Shown: positions 49,222 to 60,219 of the stretch, piece by piece
Numbering within the stretch: the first letter of the stretch is position 1
How the letters are laid out: every line of letters begins with the position of its first letter
NCBI GenBank assembly: GCA_037976565.1
Contig: CP137666.1
Location: forward strand, 56,600,740 to 56,664,739
Length of the DNA: 64,000 nucleotides
Direction: 5' to 3'
DNA from: Mesocentrotus franciscanus
Taxonomy: Eukaryota > Echinodermata > Echinoidea > Camarodonta > Strongylocentrotidae
Translations under genes and position numbers: made by a program
The notes under the pieces: generated by a model
What the model was told of the DNA's origin: nothing
Seen by the model: only the letters and a program-made list of their open reading frames with translations
Database searches by the model: none

Positions 49222-49683
49222 GTTATTATATATGTGCACGATCACGAATATAACCTTTCTTGCGCGGTATAGGGCACCTCTCTTCCACGCGTACCCATTC
49301 ATTGTCTTACCTGTGCGCATCAGACGCGAAGGCAACCTGAATGTAACTGACTCCAAACTGGGATCGCAAATAACCTCAATTTTATAAACCAAATATTTCA
49401 AGCCTTGCCTTTAATATTCACTTCCAAATTCAGAATGCCACTCGAGCCAATATATTTCCACATCGGCCTGTGGCCTCGGTGAAATGTAACATCACTCGGG
49501 AAATTTTGAATTTGCTCATATATTTTATTATACTGAACGTCAGAGCATTAATATTTGTATAAATGATATTTCGCTTTTCATGCGTGTTATTATTTCACCA
49601 ATAGGAGTAAAAAGCAAATTATTTATTACAAAAAAGTTAAATATGTGCAGTTTCAAATCATAAACCATCAACACATTTTTAAA

Positions 49684-50210
49684 GGTACTATGTCCCATTT
49701 GCAGGCCAAAAAAATGAAAAGGTTAAATTCCAATATCATTTGAAAGACAATATTAATTTAGAACTTCCCTGAAAAAAGGGGGCTTGAAAATGTCTTTAAG
49801 TGGGAAAATAACGACTATTAGTTGTCGAATCGACTTAGAAGCTATAGAACCAGTAAGTATTAGTCTGATTTTTCAGACCATTGTACCGAATGGTCGTACG
49901 TTTTATGCTGCGCAAAGATTCAATCGGTTTAATTTTGGCCATTACAACAAGTGGGTTACTGATGTAGACAAATGCTCATGTACCCTTTACAGCTCATTTT
50001 ATGTATGTTATTACCAAAAAAGAAAAAGCCAGTCAGTCACTCAATAGTGTCTGACAGTGAAGGTTAGCAAGTAAACGGGTTTCCTTGCATAATTTGAATA
50101 TTAGGACACTGCTAACGTTTAAATTTCACAGATAGGACATACATGACATATTCATAATTCCTGCAAAGTTCTACAGAATTTGATGTTGGCTGTAAAAGGG
50201 ACATAGTAAC
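49684..50210. mobile_element. MITE with TACTATGTCCC ends
   Basis: Left end GGTACTATGTCCCATTTGCA, right end (reversed) GTTACTATGTCCCTTTTACA. The interior has no recognisable protein. It lies just upstream of the sulfotransferase gene. Confidence 0.75.
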
Positions 50211-50722
50211 TATCTTTTGAATGTAATAACCATAATATATAATTTTGTTTATTTTTTATTTTTTGACTTGTCAGTGATATTTCGTGTATTGATATTAGTG
50301 CCTAAAGAATTATGACCAGTTCTTTTCAGAATTGAACGTACTTTGGGAAAAATCCTGGATCTGCTCCTTGTGTCTATGGGAATATGTTTAAAAGGTGAAG
50401 AAGTAAACATAAGAATTATTTCTTCCCCCTTTTTTAAGTCATTAAAGTTGAAATGCAGTAACTGATATGTCAACATGCTTTCTACTTTTTCGGAACAGCG
50501 GAACAGCGCTCTAAAGATCAAACATCCTGGGGGCATTTCTTCTGAAGTATGTTTGTTTTGACATAACAATATATCAAAATAATATGCGGGTCATATCCAG
50601 GGGCATGCTTACAATTATTCATCCTACTCTCATCTCTCATATCTCTCTAGGCCTCTGCAGTGTTACCCGATACGACGAGTTGAAATGCTTTATCACTCAG
50701 AGGGACGCCAACGAAACCGTGG

Positions 50723-52483
50723 ATGATCTCGCGAAGAGTTAGGAGGGATTATCGTCGCAGAATCACCCTCCGAATCTGGAAAATGGGACGCTTCGGACAG
50801 ATTAGCCGGTCGCAGGCGGGACTGGCGCCAGTGCTTGCGGCGATCATTCTGATAGCGACCTGGTTAATTCTGACTCGTATTGCCTGGATACACTTTGGTG
50901 AGTCAGAAGATGAAATGGAGGGTAAACAGAGACACGGGGCGGATGAAAGACAGGATTCGATATCAGATTGGAAGAGGAAACAGAAGGGTACAATTACACA
51001 GTCTGAGGCGTGGGATATGTATAAAGTTGGCTGTTATACCTACATGGCGAGTGGTGAGATTGAGCTTCTCACCAACCACAAAGCACTACGTGCTATGGAA
51101 TGCAAGCAGAGGTTGCCACAGGCGCTTGTCATTGGGGTCAGGGGTTGCGATTCTTTCATTCTCTCCAAGGTACTGGGGCTTCATCCCTCCGTAATTTCGC
51201 ATTCAGAGTCACACTTCGAGTGGCCTAGCATTGACTTGGATCGTCAAATTTCCAAGTGGAGACGTGGGCAGCCATATTCATCACGATTTCAAATGACAAT
51301 CGAGCATTCACCCGCGTACGCTGATGATCACGATCTTTTAGAGGGCGCTATTCAGCGGGCGGCACCTGGAATCAAGGTGGTGATCGTGATTCGAGACCCT
51401 GTAGCCAGAATAATATCAGAAATCGCAAGCACACATAGAGGTGTTTTAAACCTCACACTACATTCCATGCAGCCCACCGTCTTCCAAAATCCTAATGAAA
51501 CCGTAGCTGATGACGAGCTAGTTCCATACAATCACCAGGATAATGCCGTAACCGTCGAGAACACCTTGATAGATCGCTATAACCGAGTAAATGCTGACTC
51601 TTCCTTGATTCGAACAGGGGTCTATTACAACACTCTGAAGAAACTTCAAACCCTTGTTAATGATAATGAAGGTTACCTAGTCATTGACAGAGATGACTTC
51701 GTTCATCAGCCTCTTCAGACTTTAGCAAGGTTAGAAACGTTCCTTGGCATCAAAAAATTCTTCCGCGGAGACCATTTTGAATTCCATGACCAGGATGGAC
51801 GATACTGTGTGAATGTCGAGAGGAGACCTGATACACACTGTGTCTACGANNNNNNNNNNNNNNNNNNNNNNNNNNNNNNNNNNNNNNNNNNNNNNNNNNN
51901 NNNNNNNNNNNNNNNNNNNNNNNNNNNNNNNNNNNNNNNNNNNNNNNNNNNNNNNNNNNNNNNNNNNNNNNNNNNNNNNNNNNNNNNNNNNNNNNNNNNN
52001 NNNNNNNNNNNNNNNNNNNNNNNNNNNNNNNNNNNNNNNNNNNNNNNNNNNNNNNNNNNNNNNNNNNNNNNNNNNNNNNNNNNNNNNNNNNNNNNNNNNN
52101 NNNNNNNNNNNNNNNNNNNNNNNNNNNNNNNNNNNNNNNNNNNNNNNNNNNNNNNNNNNNNNNNNNNNNNNNNNNNNNNNNNNNNNNNNNNNNNNNNNNN
52201 NNNNNNNNNNNNNNNNNNNNNNNNNNNNNNNNNNNNNNNNNNNNNNNNNNNNNNNNNNNNNNNNNNNNNNNNNNNNNNNNNNNNNNNNNNNNNNNNNNNN
52301 NNNNNNNNNNNNNNNNNNNNNNNNNNNNNNNNNNNNNNNNNNNNNNNNNGTGTCTACGAAATGTCACAGCGCCACCTTCCGATTGTGGATGAAAACATTA
52401 TCGAGAAACTGAAACAGTATTATGAGGAGTATGACGTAAAATTGTCGGGTCTACTCCAACGCAATTTTTCTTGGATGCAATAA
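50723..52483 (+). CDS. heparan sulfate 3-O-sulfotransferase-like Golgi enzyme, probably divergent in PAPS binding
   Basis: A single-exon type II membrane protein. It has a basic N-terminus, a membrane segment at about residues 34-56 (LAPVLAAIILIATWLILT), a stem, then a sulfotransferase fold. The order of motifs follows HS3ST: RLPQALVIGVRG (5' phosphosulfate region, about 131-141), FQMTIEHSPAYA (189-200), VVIVIRDPVARIIS (R224 and S232 in the 3' phosphate site), GVYYNTL, FLGIKKFF, and a disulfide region with RYCVNV and DTHCVY. The family moves sulfate from PAPS to heparan sulfate in the Golgi. Oddities: the usual KGGTR loop reads GCDSF, the Lys of the VEKTPAY motif is His, and the Lys before the C-terminal disulfide is absent. 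A 500-N run lies inside the frame; without it and one copy of the 10-base overlap the protein is 416 residues, a normal family length. Identification rests on motif order. A different carbohydrate sulfotransferase, or an inactive one, remains possible. Confidence 0.85.
   Translation: MISRRVRRDYRRRITLRIWKMGRFGQISRSQAGLAPVLAAIILIATWLILTRIAWIHFGESEDEMEGKQRHGADERQDSISDWKRKQKGTITQSEAWDMYKVGCYTYMASGEIELLTNHKALRAMECKQRLPQALVIGVRGCDSFILSKVLGLHPSVISHSESHFEWPSIDLDRQISKWRRGQPYSSRFQMTIEHSPAYADDHDLLEGAIQRAAPGIKVVIVIRDPVARIISEIASTHRGVLNLTLHSMQPTVFQNPNETVADDELVPYNHQDNAVTVENTLIDRYNRVNADSSLIRTGVYYNTLKKLQTLVNDNEGYLVIDRDDFVHQPLQTLARLETFLGIKKFFRGDHFEFHDQDGRYCVNVERRPDTHCVYXXXXXXXXXXXXXXXXXXXXXXXXXXXXXXXXXXXXXXXXXXXXXXXXXXXXXXXXXXXXXXXXXXXXXXXXXXXXXXXXXXXXXXXXXXXXXXXXXXXXXXXXXXXXXXXXXXXXXXXXXXXXXXXXXXXXXXXXXXXXXXXXXXXXXXXXXXXXXXXXXXXXXXXXVYEMSQRHLPIVDENIIEKLKQYYEEYDVKLSGLLQRNFSWMQ
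51850..52349. other. assembly gap of exactly 500 N, probably artificial
   Basis: The run is 500 N. The ten bases before it (51840-51849) and after it (52350-52359) are identical, GTGTCTACGA. Dropping the N run plus one copy removes 510 bases, a multiple of three, and keeps the sulfotransferase frame. Confidence 0.95.
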
Positions 52484-52807
52484 ATTATTGGACAAATGAT
52501 ATATTATACATTCTATACACAATTCCCTTGTCGTCCTAATTCAAGGGCGTCTCTAGGCAGTTTTAATGAGGGGTGATAGGACTAAACTGTCAAATAGTTA
52601 TTGAAAGTTTTCCACAAACAAAATAAGGAATGATCAGCAAATTATGTTTGCCGACAGAAGCTTCAAAAATATAACCAGAAAAAGTGAAGTTCTTATGTTT
52701 TGTTTCTTTTTCAATATAAAAAAATATATTTTCGACAGTAATCTAAATTCGTTTATCATGACCACATCAACTCCCCCTGTATGACGCCCCGTGTGTTCCT
52801 AGACAAA

Positions 52808-52813
52808 AATAAA
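52808..52813 (+). promoter_or_regulatory. possible sulfotransferase polyadenylation signal
   Basis: AATAAA about 325 bases after the stop codon. Another AATAAA overlaps the stop codon itself at 52480-52485 but seems too early to serve. Confidence 0.3.
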
Positions 52814-53629
52814 TATATTATGTGCAATATATTTTGTTTATTTTTTTTCTTCTCTCTTTTACTTACAAAACGTGGTATTAAACATTCCGAATGTGAGCAT
52901 AACATTTCATATTTGTTTTCATTGTATGTGTGGACGCCTTGTACATAATATCAGTTAGAAACAGCGATAGAACATACATAACACAAAATATTATAGATAC
53001 AACAAAAGCTCTAGATGAAAGCTAACATTATCTGATGTTCAAACATAGAACCATAGCGAATGTGATCCCCCAAAACCTCATCAATCAAATTAACAACTGA
53101 CTGGAAGACGAATGGATCCTTTCTTATTCGGTTATCTAATGTGACCAGGATATTTGTTCAGAGAGAGATAGAGAGTGGGGCGGGGGTGGGGAGGATAGAG
53201 AAGCAGAACAAAATACACAACTTCAAAGTGATTGATAAAGCAAACTCGATCGTAGACACGTCCTGATACTACGGTAGTGAGGTAAAATACAACCACGGAA
53301 CAACTCGTTGATTTGATGAACTCACATGCATGCATGTATCAAGGTAAGCGTCAACGAAAGTCACCCTTCCAAATGTTACAGTGTTTGCGATGCATCAAGG
53401 TTATAAAACAGCGTTAAAGATATACCATGGCTTCGAATCCTGACAATACCTAAAATAAAGCTGGGGGCACGCCCCATGCATGTAACCCCTGGATCTGTTA
53501 CTTCACGGATAAGGGCATATCGGACTATGCAAAATATAAAATTATTCCTATTTACTATACACCATCAACTGTGAGGATAACTTCTTGATAGATTTTCCTG
53601 ATAGTCAACATCCAAAAGTAACAGAGAAA

Positions 53630-53747
53630 TTAATTTCAGGTTATTTGTTCCTTATACTCGTCGAATGACTTCTTCCACTTCATCATGTCTGCCTGCCACT
53701 TAACTCATAACTCCTCTTACATTTCGTTAGCTCATCATCCATTTCAG
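53630..53747 (-). pseudogene. ACE pseudo-exon 13 (heptad tail)
   Basis: The acceptor TTTTTTTAG is kept. The exon diverges early, then carries a 2-base net insertion before the region that matches WKKSFDEYKEQ. The Cys codon TGC of the intact tail is TGA here. Confidence 0.85.
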
Positions 53748-53806
53748 CTAAAAAAATAATTTATTAAAAACAAAAACAATACCACTATACTTATTATTCC
53801 CTCGCC

Positions 53807-54172
53807 GACGAAGTCGGATGGGATATATTGTAGTATAGTATATATGTCCGTTGACTCCGTTCATAACAAATCTGGTTTCCGTTCGATAACTTTAGTAATG
53901 TTTGACGGATTTTAATGAAATTTGATATGAAGGTACATGGTATCAAAACACAGCCTAAGTTAGATTTCGGAGTATGTAGGTCAAAGGTCAGAGGTCATAG
54001 CTCATTAAATATGCTAAAATACATAAATTATAATATATGCGAAAATGTGTTTTTCATTCAACAAAGTATTAAGTATGTACGTCAAATGTCAAAGGTCACA
54101 GCTCATTAAATACGCAAAATTGCTAAATATAGGCCATTCGTATCCGGCAAGGGGATGCTACGCTTTGCGTTG
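53807..54172. repeat. dispersed-repeat-like segment inside the ACE pseudogene region
   Basis: It starts TCCCTCGCCGACGAAGTCGG and ends CCGGCAAGGGGATGC, so the ends are weakly inverted. Two internal stretches share AGGTCA..GGTCA..AGCTCATTAAATA. It lies between pseudo-exons 13 and 12. Confidence 0.5.
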
Positions 54173-54821
54173 ACTTGTATATTTATTAGAATGACAATAT
54201 GAAAATACAGATAAAAGGTGGAAGAAAACAGTTATACAAGTTTCAGTTTTAAGTTTCCCCCAAATTACTCAATACTTTGCAGACAAGTTGTAATAAACTG
54301 TATCGAAATATTCATTTAAGTACTATCTAAAGTAGATAAACACATGTAGCTACACAGTACTTCAATCGCATTCGAATACACAAAGAATGTTTAAACAAAC
54401 TTTTCATAATATTTTCCATAATGTTAATTTTGCACGCATTCACATTATAAATCGACTACAGAAATAATTAGAAGACAATCAGGATATACCACACAACCGA
54501 ATGTGTATATGAAGAACATTTGAAGGGTATAATTGGTCATATATCCTTATTTTGAATTTACAAGAGAATTTAATCTTCGGGTGAATGGAAAATTTATGGA
54601 ATTATTTGTAAGGGTAGTGAAAGGGTATTTCGGATTTTCCAAGCTCCTATAAACGGGAATAGTAAAAACTACACAGACAACTAGACGGACAGTCCAAAGT
54701 ATGTGTTCATTTTGTGTGCCGCCTTGATGGACGATTGAACTGAGGAAATTATATACTTTGAATTTGTCATGTTGATATTTTCCTGCTATTATCATAGATA
54801 TATACATGCATACTTTGTCAC

Positions 54822-54999
54822 CTTTATGAGTATACATCCCACGATGTCTCCATTGTTTTCGTTCTGTTATCGAAGTATAAACGATCAGAGGTTGTGAAGT
54901 AGTTTATCAGAGACTGAGCGCTGATGTCTCTGCTTCTAATGATAGCTTCTAGAGCCTCAGACCAAGGCCTAGCTGCTTGATCCCATCTGTAACATGTTG
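54822..54999 (-). pseudogene. ACE pseudo-exon 12
   Basis: It begins NMLQMGSSS and then TAG. In another frame it continues ARPWSEALEAIIRSRDISAQ and SLINYF, so at least one indel separates the parts. The GT donor after ATAAAG persists. Confidence 0.9.
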
Positions 55000-55841
55000 C
55001 TAAAGTTACACAGAAAGTAGAACAAAATATCATGAAATTTGAAAGCTGGTCAACGAATAATAATTACAACAACATCTTAGGCAGGAAATAGGTTTTCTGT
55101 CCAAACTACGAAAAAGGAGAAGATCTTTATTTTCCGAATTACGTGAAACAAAAGAAAACCTGATTCTTCCCAAAATACTTAAAAACCCTCTATATAGTTG
55201 CATTGTTATCAGAATCTAAAATCAAGACAATAAGCTTCAATACACAGGCCTAATGTATTTTTTTTTTAAATGTTAGTCCAATATTGTAAGGGGTTCACAA
55301 CATGAACAAATCATAATGTATGATAGAGAAGGTGAGAGATGGGTGTATGGTTTATGCCGGCAAAACGAATATTATCAACAGCAGTATTTCGACAGCGTCT
55401 TGCACAGAAGTCCAAAAGCGATTGAGCACACGAGCAGCTACAGCCGTTCGGTTTTTGAGCACTTGTTAATGTTGTTTAGAGTCATGACGTTCGATTTCAG
55501 ATCGAATATTGACGACTACTTGCAGGGTTTGTGTGTAATCTCTTTGCGGTCGTTATTTCTTCTTTCTTCTTCATAATAAATTTGACGAGGAGTTTGCAGG
55601 TCACCCTTCGTACAAGATCCTTCCACTTCCAAATTATTTTCTGAAAGGCGTTGACGCAAAGGTAGAGGAAATCTTAATGACAATACACTTAATTAGAATA
55701 CTGTAGTAATATTTTTACTCGGTTCCAGCTGTGCTAAAAGTTCAAACAGCGGACGCAATTCGTACGCAATTTTCCCCTCAACTCTGTTTATGGAGCAGGG
55801 AAAAACGTTACTAATTAACAAAGTATGAAGAACATACTGAC

Positions 55842-55965
55842 GCGAGCAGAGCTCCGTCATTTTGATTTATAGATGTCACTTTTATTAAGTGGCTATTGAG
55901 TCTGGTTCGCAGCTTTACATGAAGCTTCATGGAATTTGAAGTGTAGTATATAACTGATGAAGTAT
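55842..55965 (-). pseudogene. ACE pseudo-exon 11
   Basis: It encodes YFISYILHFKFHEASCKAAN and then QTQ followed by TAG. It matches the RYFISF...CDIY exon. The former donor GTGAGT now reads GTCAGT. Confidence 0.9.
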
Positions 55966-56219
55966 CTGAATTATAGACAGAAAAAACGGTAAACAATATT
56001 ATGATTATATTTGAAACTTCGATCATGATGTAGAGAATTATCTACCAGAATAATAATGTTTGATCTTGAATTGTGCCATATACATGTATAGGTATATTTC
56101 AAATTTTCGTCCTCTAATCCATGTACTCCCCTCCTGTACGATCATAACATTTATTATATACTTCACTTTAAAATCTAGCCATCTGATTGGTCAAAATTGG
56201 AGTCGTGATTTTAGCCATG

Positions 56220-56341
56220 CCCGCCTACCAGTCAATAGTCTTTTTAAAAGTGCCTCATACCCGCCTACCAGTCAGTAGTTTTTTAAAAAATGCCCTCATA
56301 CCCGCCTACCGGTCAATAGTCTTTTTAAAAATGTCCTCCTG
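56220..56341. repeat. 41-bp tandem repeat, three units
   Basis: CCCGCCTACCAGTCAATAGT starts at 56220, 56260 and 56301, with spacing of 40 and 41 bases. Confidence 0.95.
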
Positions 56342-56824
56342 CTGCGATCCCCATTGGTTTACGTGATTATAAGATTCAGTCATCTTTCCAGCGAAGATTA
56401 ACAGACAGTGTCTCAGATTTTCTGTGATTTTTTAACCAATATTTACTCAAGAAAAGGATAAGCTAAGAATTCTTGGCAGATTTTTGTGTCAATTACGGTA
56501 TATAAAAGATATAATGACTGCTTTAATATTCGATGCGTAGTTGTTTTAGAGGCTCTCGCGGACGTTACATCCCCTTGAGCTTATGAAAACAACTATCCCT
56601 CTCAGTCATTATATCTATAATATATCGGGATTACAGATGTAACAAGTACATGCCAAGAAAGCAAAGATTCAAAGAATTCGTTCTTTAAAATGTACATCAA
56701 ATTTTGGTATTACGTCTCTTTGCGCTTCCCAAGGGCTTTGGAAGTAGTACTCACAGACTCTTTTTTTATGTTCCCATATCATGGATGAAATCACCAAATG
56801 AAGAATATGCCTTTTCATATGATG

Positions 56825-56915
56825 AGAGCCGTGTCTTATGTTCGAATTCACGACCTTTGAATTCCCAGTCCAGTGTTTAAACCACATGACTACAACTACG
56901 ACTACCCAAAGCGCA
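56825..56915 (-). mobile_element. tRNA-like SINE head
   Basis: On the minus strand, TAGTCATGTGGTTTAAACAC resembles an A box and GGTCGTGAATTCGAACA a B box. The stems do not form a normal tRNA. Confidence 0.5.
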
Positions 56916-57415
56916 GACATGGGTGAGCATGGAACCACATACAATCATAATCCTAATCCTCTCCAAAATACAAGCACATTGTGTGTAATCACGAAATCTA
57001 TTATTCATCATTAATTCAGGCTCCTAATTTCAACCTTCACGCTCGCCATTATCATAATCATTAATATGATTATTACACAAATATCCATTGCTGAATAGGC
57101 CATTTTCAAAATGTATTCAAATTTATGTACATCTGTACCTAGCCGCGTGCTATCGTGCTATAATATATTTATTACACCTCAATAGTTAAAATGCGAATTG
57201 TATACATTATTTATTGCTAGGTCAGCAAACATCATGGCTTGCTCGACTTAAAAACACGTAATGATGCATGCACATTGCGTTCTGAATACTTAAAATTTAA
57301 TACTTAATGCTAAATGCAATTATTCGTAATGGGTCACTGACATAATTCGTAACGAGGCACTTATACAAAGACGTATGCATTACGTTTGATTACATTACAA
57401 AGATGGCCTATTCAC

Positions 57416-57511
57416 CTGATATAAGATCAATCGACAACGATATGGTACTTAGCTGGACCAAAGTCTTCCTCAGTTCTTGGTGTTGGTGGTATGAGACCTT
57501 GGTAAATCAGT
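57416..57511 (-). pseudogene. ACE pseudo-exon 10
   Basis: It encodes LIYQGLIPPTPRTEEDFGPA and then KYHIVVD followed by TGA. One codon is missing relative to the intact exon. The GT donor after ATCAG is kept. Confidence 0.9.
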
Positions 57512-57656
57512 CTACGAGAAAGATATTTAATGGAAATTATTATTATTATGAAGTATTTGGCGTCACCTGTGCCTGGGAGGCGAAAAGCGAACTGCATCAC
57601 TGTATCCGTCGAATCTCATCTCCATTTAATGTCCTATCACAGAGACGGAGTTTTTT

Positions 57657-57691
57657 CCACTGTAACATAGCCTGCGTCTATGAAACAGTGG
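57657..57691. repeat. short hairpin
   Basis: CCACTGT-aa-CATAG, a 7-base loop, then CTATG-aa-ACAGTGG. A minus-strand B-box-like GTGTTCGAATCCTACCC lies at 57729-57745, so it may belong to another SINE remnant. Confidence 0.7.
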
Positions 57692-58184
57692 AGGGACATG
57701 TTAACACACAGCAAAAGTATCAGTCATCCGGGTAGGATTCGAACACGTTACTTGTTTAATCAATGACAGACATCAATTGATATCAACCAAACACCGATAC
57801 AAAGGTAAAGAGGCAAGTGAAAGAAATTGTAATTGAAACTATTTTATCATATATCCTTTTAAGAAATTCTTGAAACATTTTTTTAAAAGAGAAATGCGGT
57901 CTGCTGGCTAAAATTTAAGGGCTCTAGTAAAATATGTAACAACTCTTATTGAACATTCTTAACATGTCTTTAACATGTCCTTCTTAAAAGGTCCAGAAGA
58001 TATGTCCTCCGATTCTGACTGATAGGTGTTCTGTGACACAACATTTTGAGATTATCCGTAACCTGAAGTAATATGCAAAAAACAGAGGCACCAGTAAGCC
58101 TACGGACCATCAATGATGAGCGACCGGGTACCACATTAAGTTACGACCTTTTGAAAAAATATGGTTACAAAATTTAACAACTGT

Positions 58185-58700
58185 TCTATTTATTTATTTA
58201 TTTATTCATGTCTTCTTTATAAAAACAAGGTGGTCCCATTCAAGCCGCAAGCCCTGCTTTTCAAGGAGCCCTGCTGTAACAAACAAATCACATTTAAAAT
58301 ATCTTACAATACACAAAATATACAATAAAAACATAATATAAACAAACTATAAAACATTTCATACAAATAGGAAATTAGATGAAAATGGAATTAACCCACT
58401 TGAATTTCACGGACATTTCGTTTAAAAATGGGTAGTGAGGCGGAACATTTGGTAAGAATGGGTGAGTTGAATAACTTTGCTGCTGTGTACGAGAAGGTCT
58501 GTTTTGGAAATCGGTTCTGGGTTTGGCAAGGTACAATTGGTGCATTGTTGGGCTTTGTTTACTAAAGATATATCATTTATAATGGATATGGTTACGTTTG
58601 TGGTTTCAAGTCGGATTTAGTCGTGGGGTAAGGGTAAGGTATAGTGCTTGGTCCAGATTCGACATTCGGTCAGTGTTGGATATTGACCGGAGATAAACTG
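58185..58700 (-). mobile_element. probable LINE 3' end, minus strand
   Basis: On the minus strand the segment ends with CAGGGCTCCTTGAAAAGCAG, then GACCACCTTGTTTTTATAAA and a short (AATA)n run at 58188-58206, a layout typical of LINE 3' ends. No protein was recognised upstream. It fills the place of the lost ACE exons 6-9. Confidence 0.5.
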
Positions 58701-58728
58701 TCGTCAGAACGTCTGTCGCACAACCAAC

Positions 58729-58904
58729 CTATATATAATGTGTGCTGATGTAGTCACAGCCGTAGCGACTGTACAGCTTTCTCCTGACAAAGGCATAGAG
58801 CTCCTCGTACAGTGGCTTCAGTTCATCATAGAGCTTCTCTGTAATCTCCTGCAGATTGTCCACCTCGTAGTACGATCGCCAGTATGCTGCTGCATCTGGT
58901 TTAT
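58729..58904 (-). pseudogene. ACE pseudo-exon 5
   Basis: It encodes [20 protein letters not shown] and on to KLYSRYGCDYIS, nearly identical to exon 5 of the intact gene. It then loses 20 bases relative to 41570-41761 and runs into a stop. The AG acceptor and a GT after the expected end are still present. Confidence 0.92.
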
Positions 58905-60219
58905 CTAAAAGAAATGAAATCACATAGAAATCAAATGCACCCACGATTTTCCATCGAGCCAGTGAGCTGGGTAGGAGCGCATGGATAGCAAAATTGTCGA
59001 GGCCTGATATGTTTGAAAGAGATTTCTTATGTTTAAATAATCCCCATAAATGGGGAGATACACGTGTAAATCTTTTTGTCTTTGGTAAACTTACTTGATT
59101 CTTCTTTAATTATCCCACAATTACTTTCATTTTGTGATATGAATGTAAAGTACCGACAATCATTTTCTTGTACATGAAACAACACCTTAAACATCTTCTC
59201 GATTGACTGCATAGAAAATTATAATCATGCATTATTTACAACTATGCAATAATCTTGAAAGCAAATATAAGTCAAATTGATTATGATTAGTGTACATTGG
59301 CATTTTAGTTCATATTGATTCATTTTATAGTTGTAATGAACTTTGATCAAACCATCTTGTTCCTATATTGAATACATGTATACATTAACATATAACACAT
59401 AATAATTATGTAGTAATTTACAAGTGGCATACTGATTTTGGTTGATATCAAGGTTTAGTTTTCTCACTACATGCTGTTATATATATATATATATATATGC
59501 CTATTTAGAATTAGATATTCCTTTAAACATAGATTGCCTCGAAAATTAGCTAATAGTCCTGAGAAGAGAATGTGGTATGCGTTATGTTCAAGCCATGATT
59601 GTGGAGTGATTTATGTTTGGAGCAGAGGTTATACTGATACTTTAAAACATATGTTTTGCTTTCAAATTTCACCCAAAACGAATATTAAGATGGAAGACTA
59701 AATTATGTTTCCTAAAATTTTGTATTATAGATCGTCAGGAAAAAATCAGTTTCATATTTTGCAATAAAATGTTATCACATACTGAGTTAAAGAATGCTTC
59801 ATTTTACAATAAAAGCAAAATATATGAAAAAGGAATATGAATTGTGTTATACTTTCCAATGAGTATAAGTGTTTTGAATCCTATGAGAATCTTATTTTGA
59901 AGAGACTTCATTAATTCACTATCATCTTGAAATTTAAAAAAATCAGAATTGCTGATTTGCTTTGAGCATATGACACATCTCTTTTTTTAAATAATTTAAT
60001 CAATTACTAATTAAAAATCGGGTTTAATAATCTTCGAATTGAGGAGACAGATGTCGTCTTTCTCGTATGAAGTGGATTCTGACGTAACACGGCTTAGAAT
60101 ATGATTTATGATACCATAAATGAGTCTTATTTAGCGCAGGAGTCCAGTTTATCACTTTCTGATGTAGATGCTACCTTTTGGACTTGGGGGAATGCACCAT
60201 ATGTAAGTTTAGATCAAGC
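58905..60219. other. intergenic, nothing recognised
   Basis: AT-rich; a TA run lies at 59478-59497. A stretch near 59339 (ACTTTGATCAAACCATC) resembles DNA just beyond ACE exon 4 (44448-44464), possibly residual intron homology. Confidence 0.4.

Larger units (their letters stand above)
53630..58904 (-). pseudogene. tandem ACE pseudogene, five decayed exons
   Basis: Five segments match ACE exons 5, 10, 11, 12 and 13 in the same order and strand: 58904-58729, 57511-57416, 55965-55842, 54999-54822, 53747-53630. Most keep their acceptor AG, but every one is broken. Exon 5 has a 20-base deletion that removes the NLRGPIP region. Exon 10 gains a TGA after KYHIVVD. Exon 11 gains a TAG after ANQTQ. 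Exon 12 gains a TAG soon after MGSS and is frameshifted. Exon 13 has a 2-base net insertion and an extra stop. Exons 6-9, including the zinc-site exon, are absent from the 1.2 kb between exons 5 and 10, and exons 1-4 were not found upstream. It lies upstream of the intact gene in the same orientation, separated by the sulfotransferase gene on the other strand. A tandem duplication followed by decay is the simplest reading. Confidence 0.9.

Noticed and set aside
50880..51194. 104-codon plus-strand frame inside the sulfotransferase
   Set aside because: It is a shifted reading of the same DNA; the motifs are in the other frame.
51750..52367. Long minus-strand open frame across the N run
   Set aside because: Almost all of its residues are unknown because they come from N; the real gene is on the plus strand.
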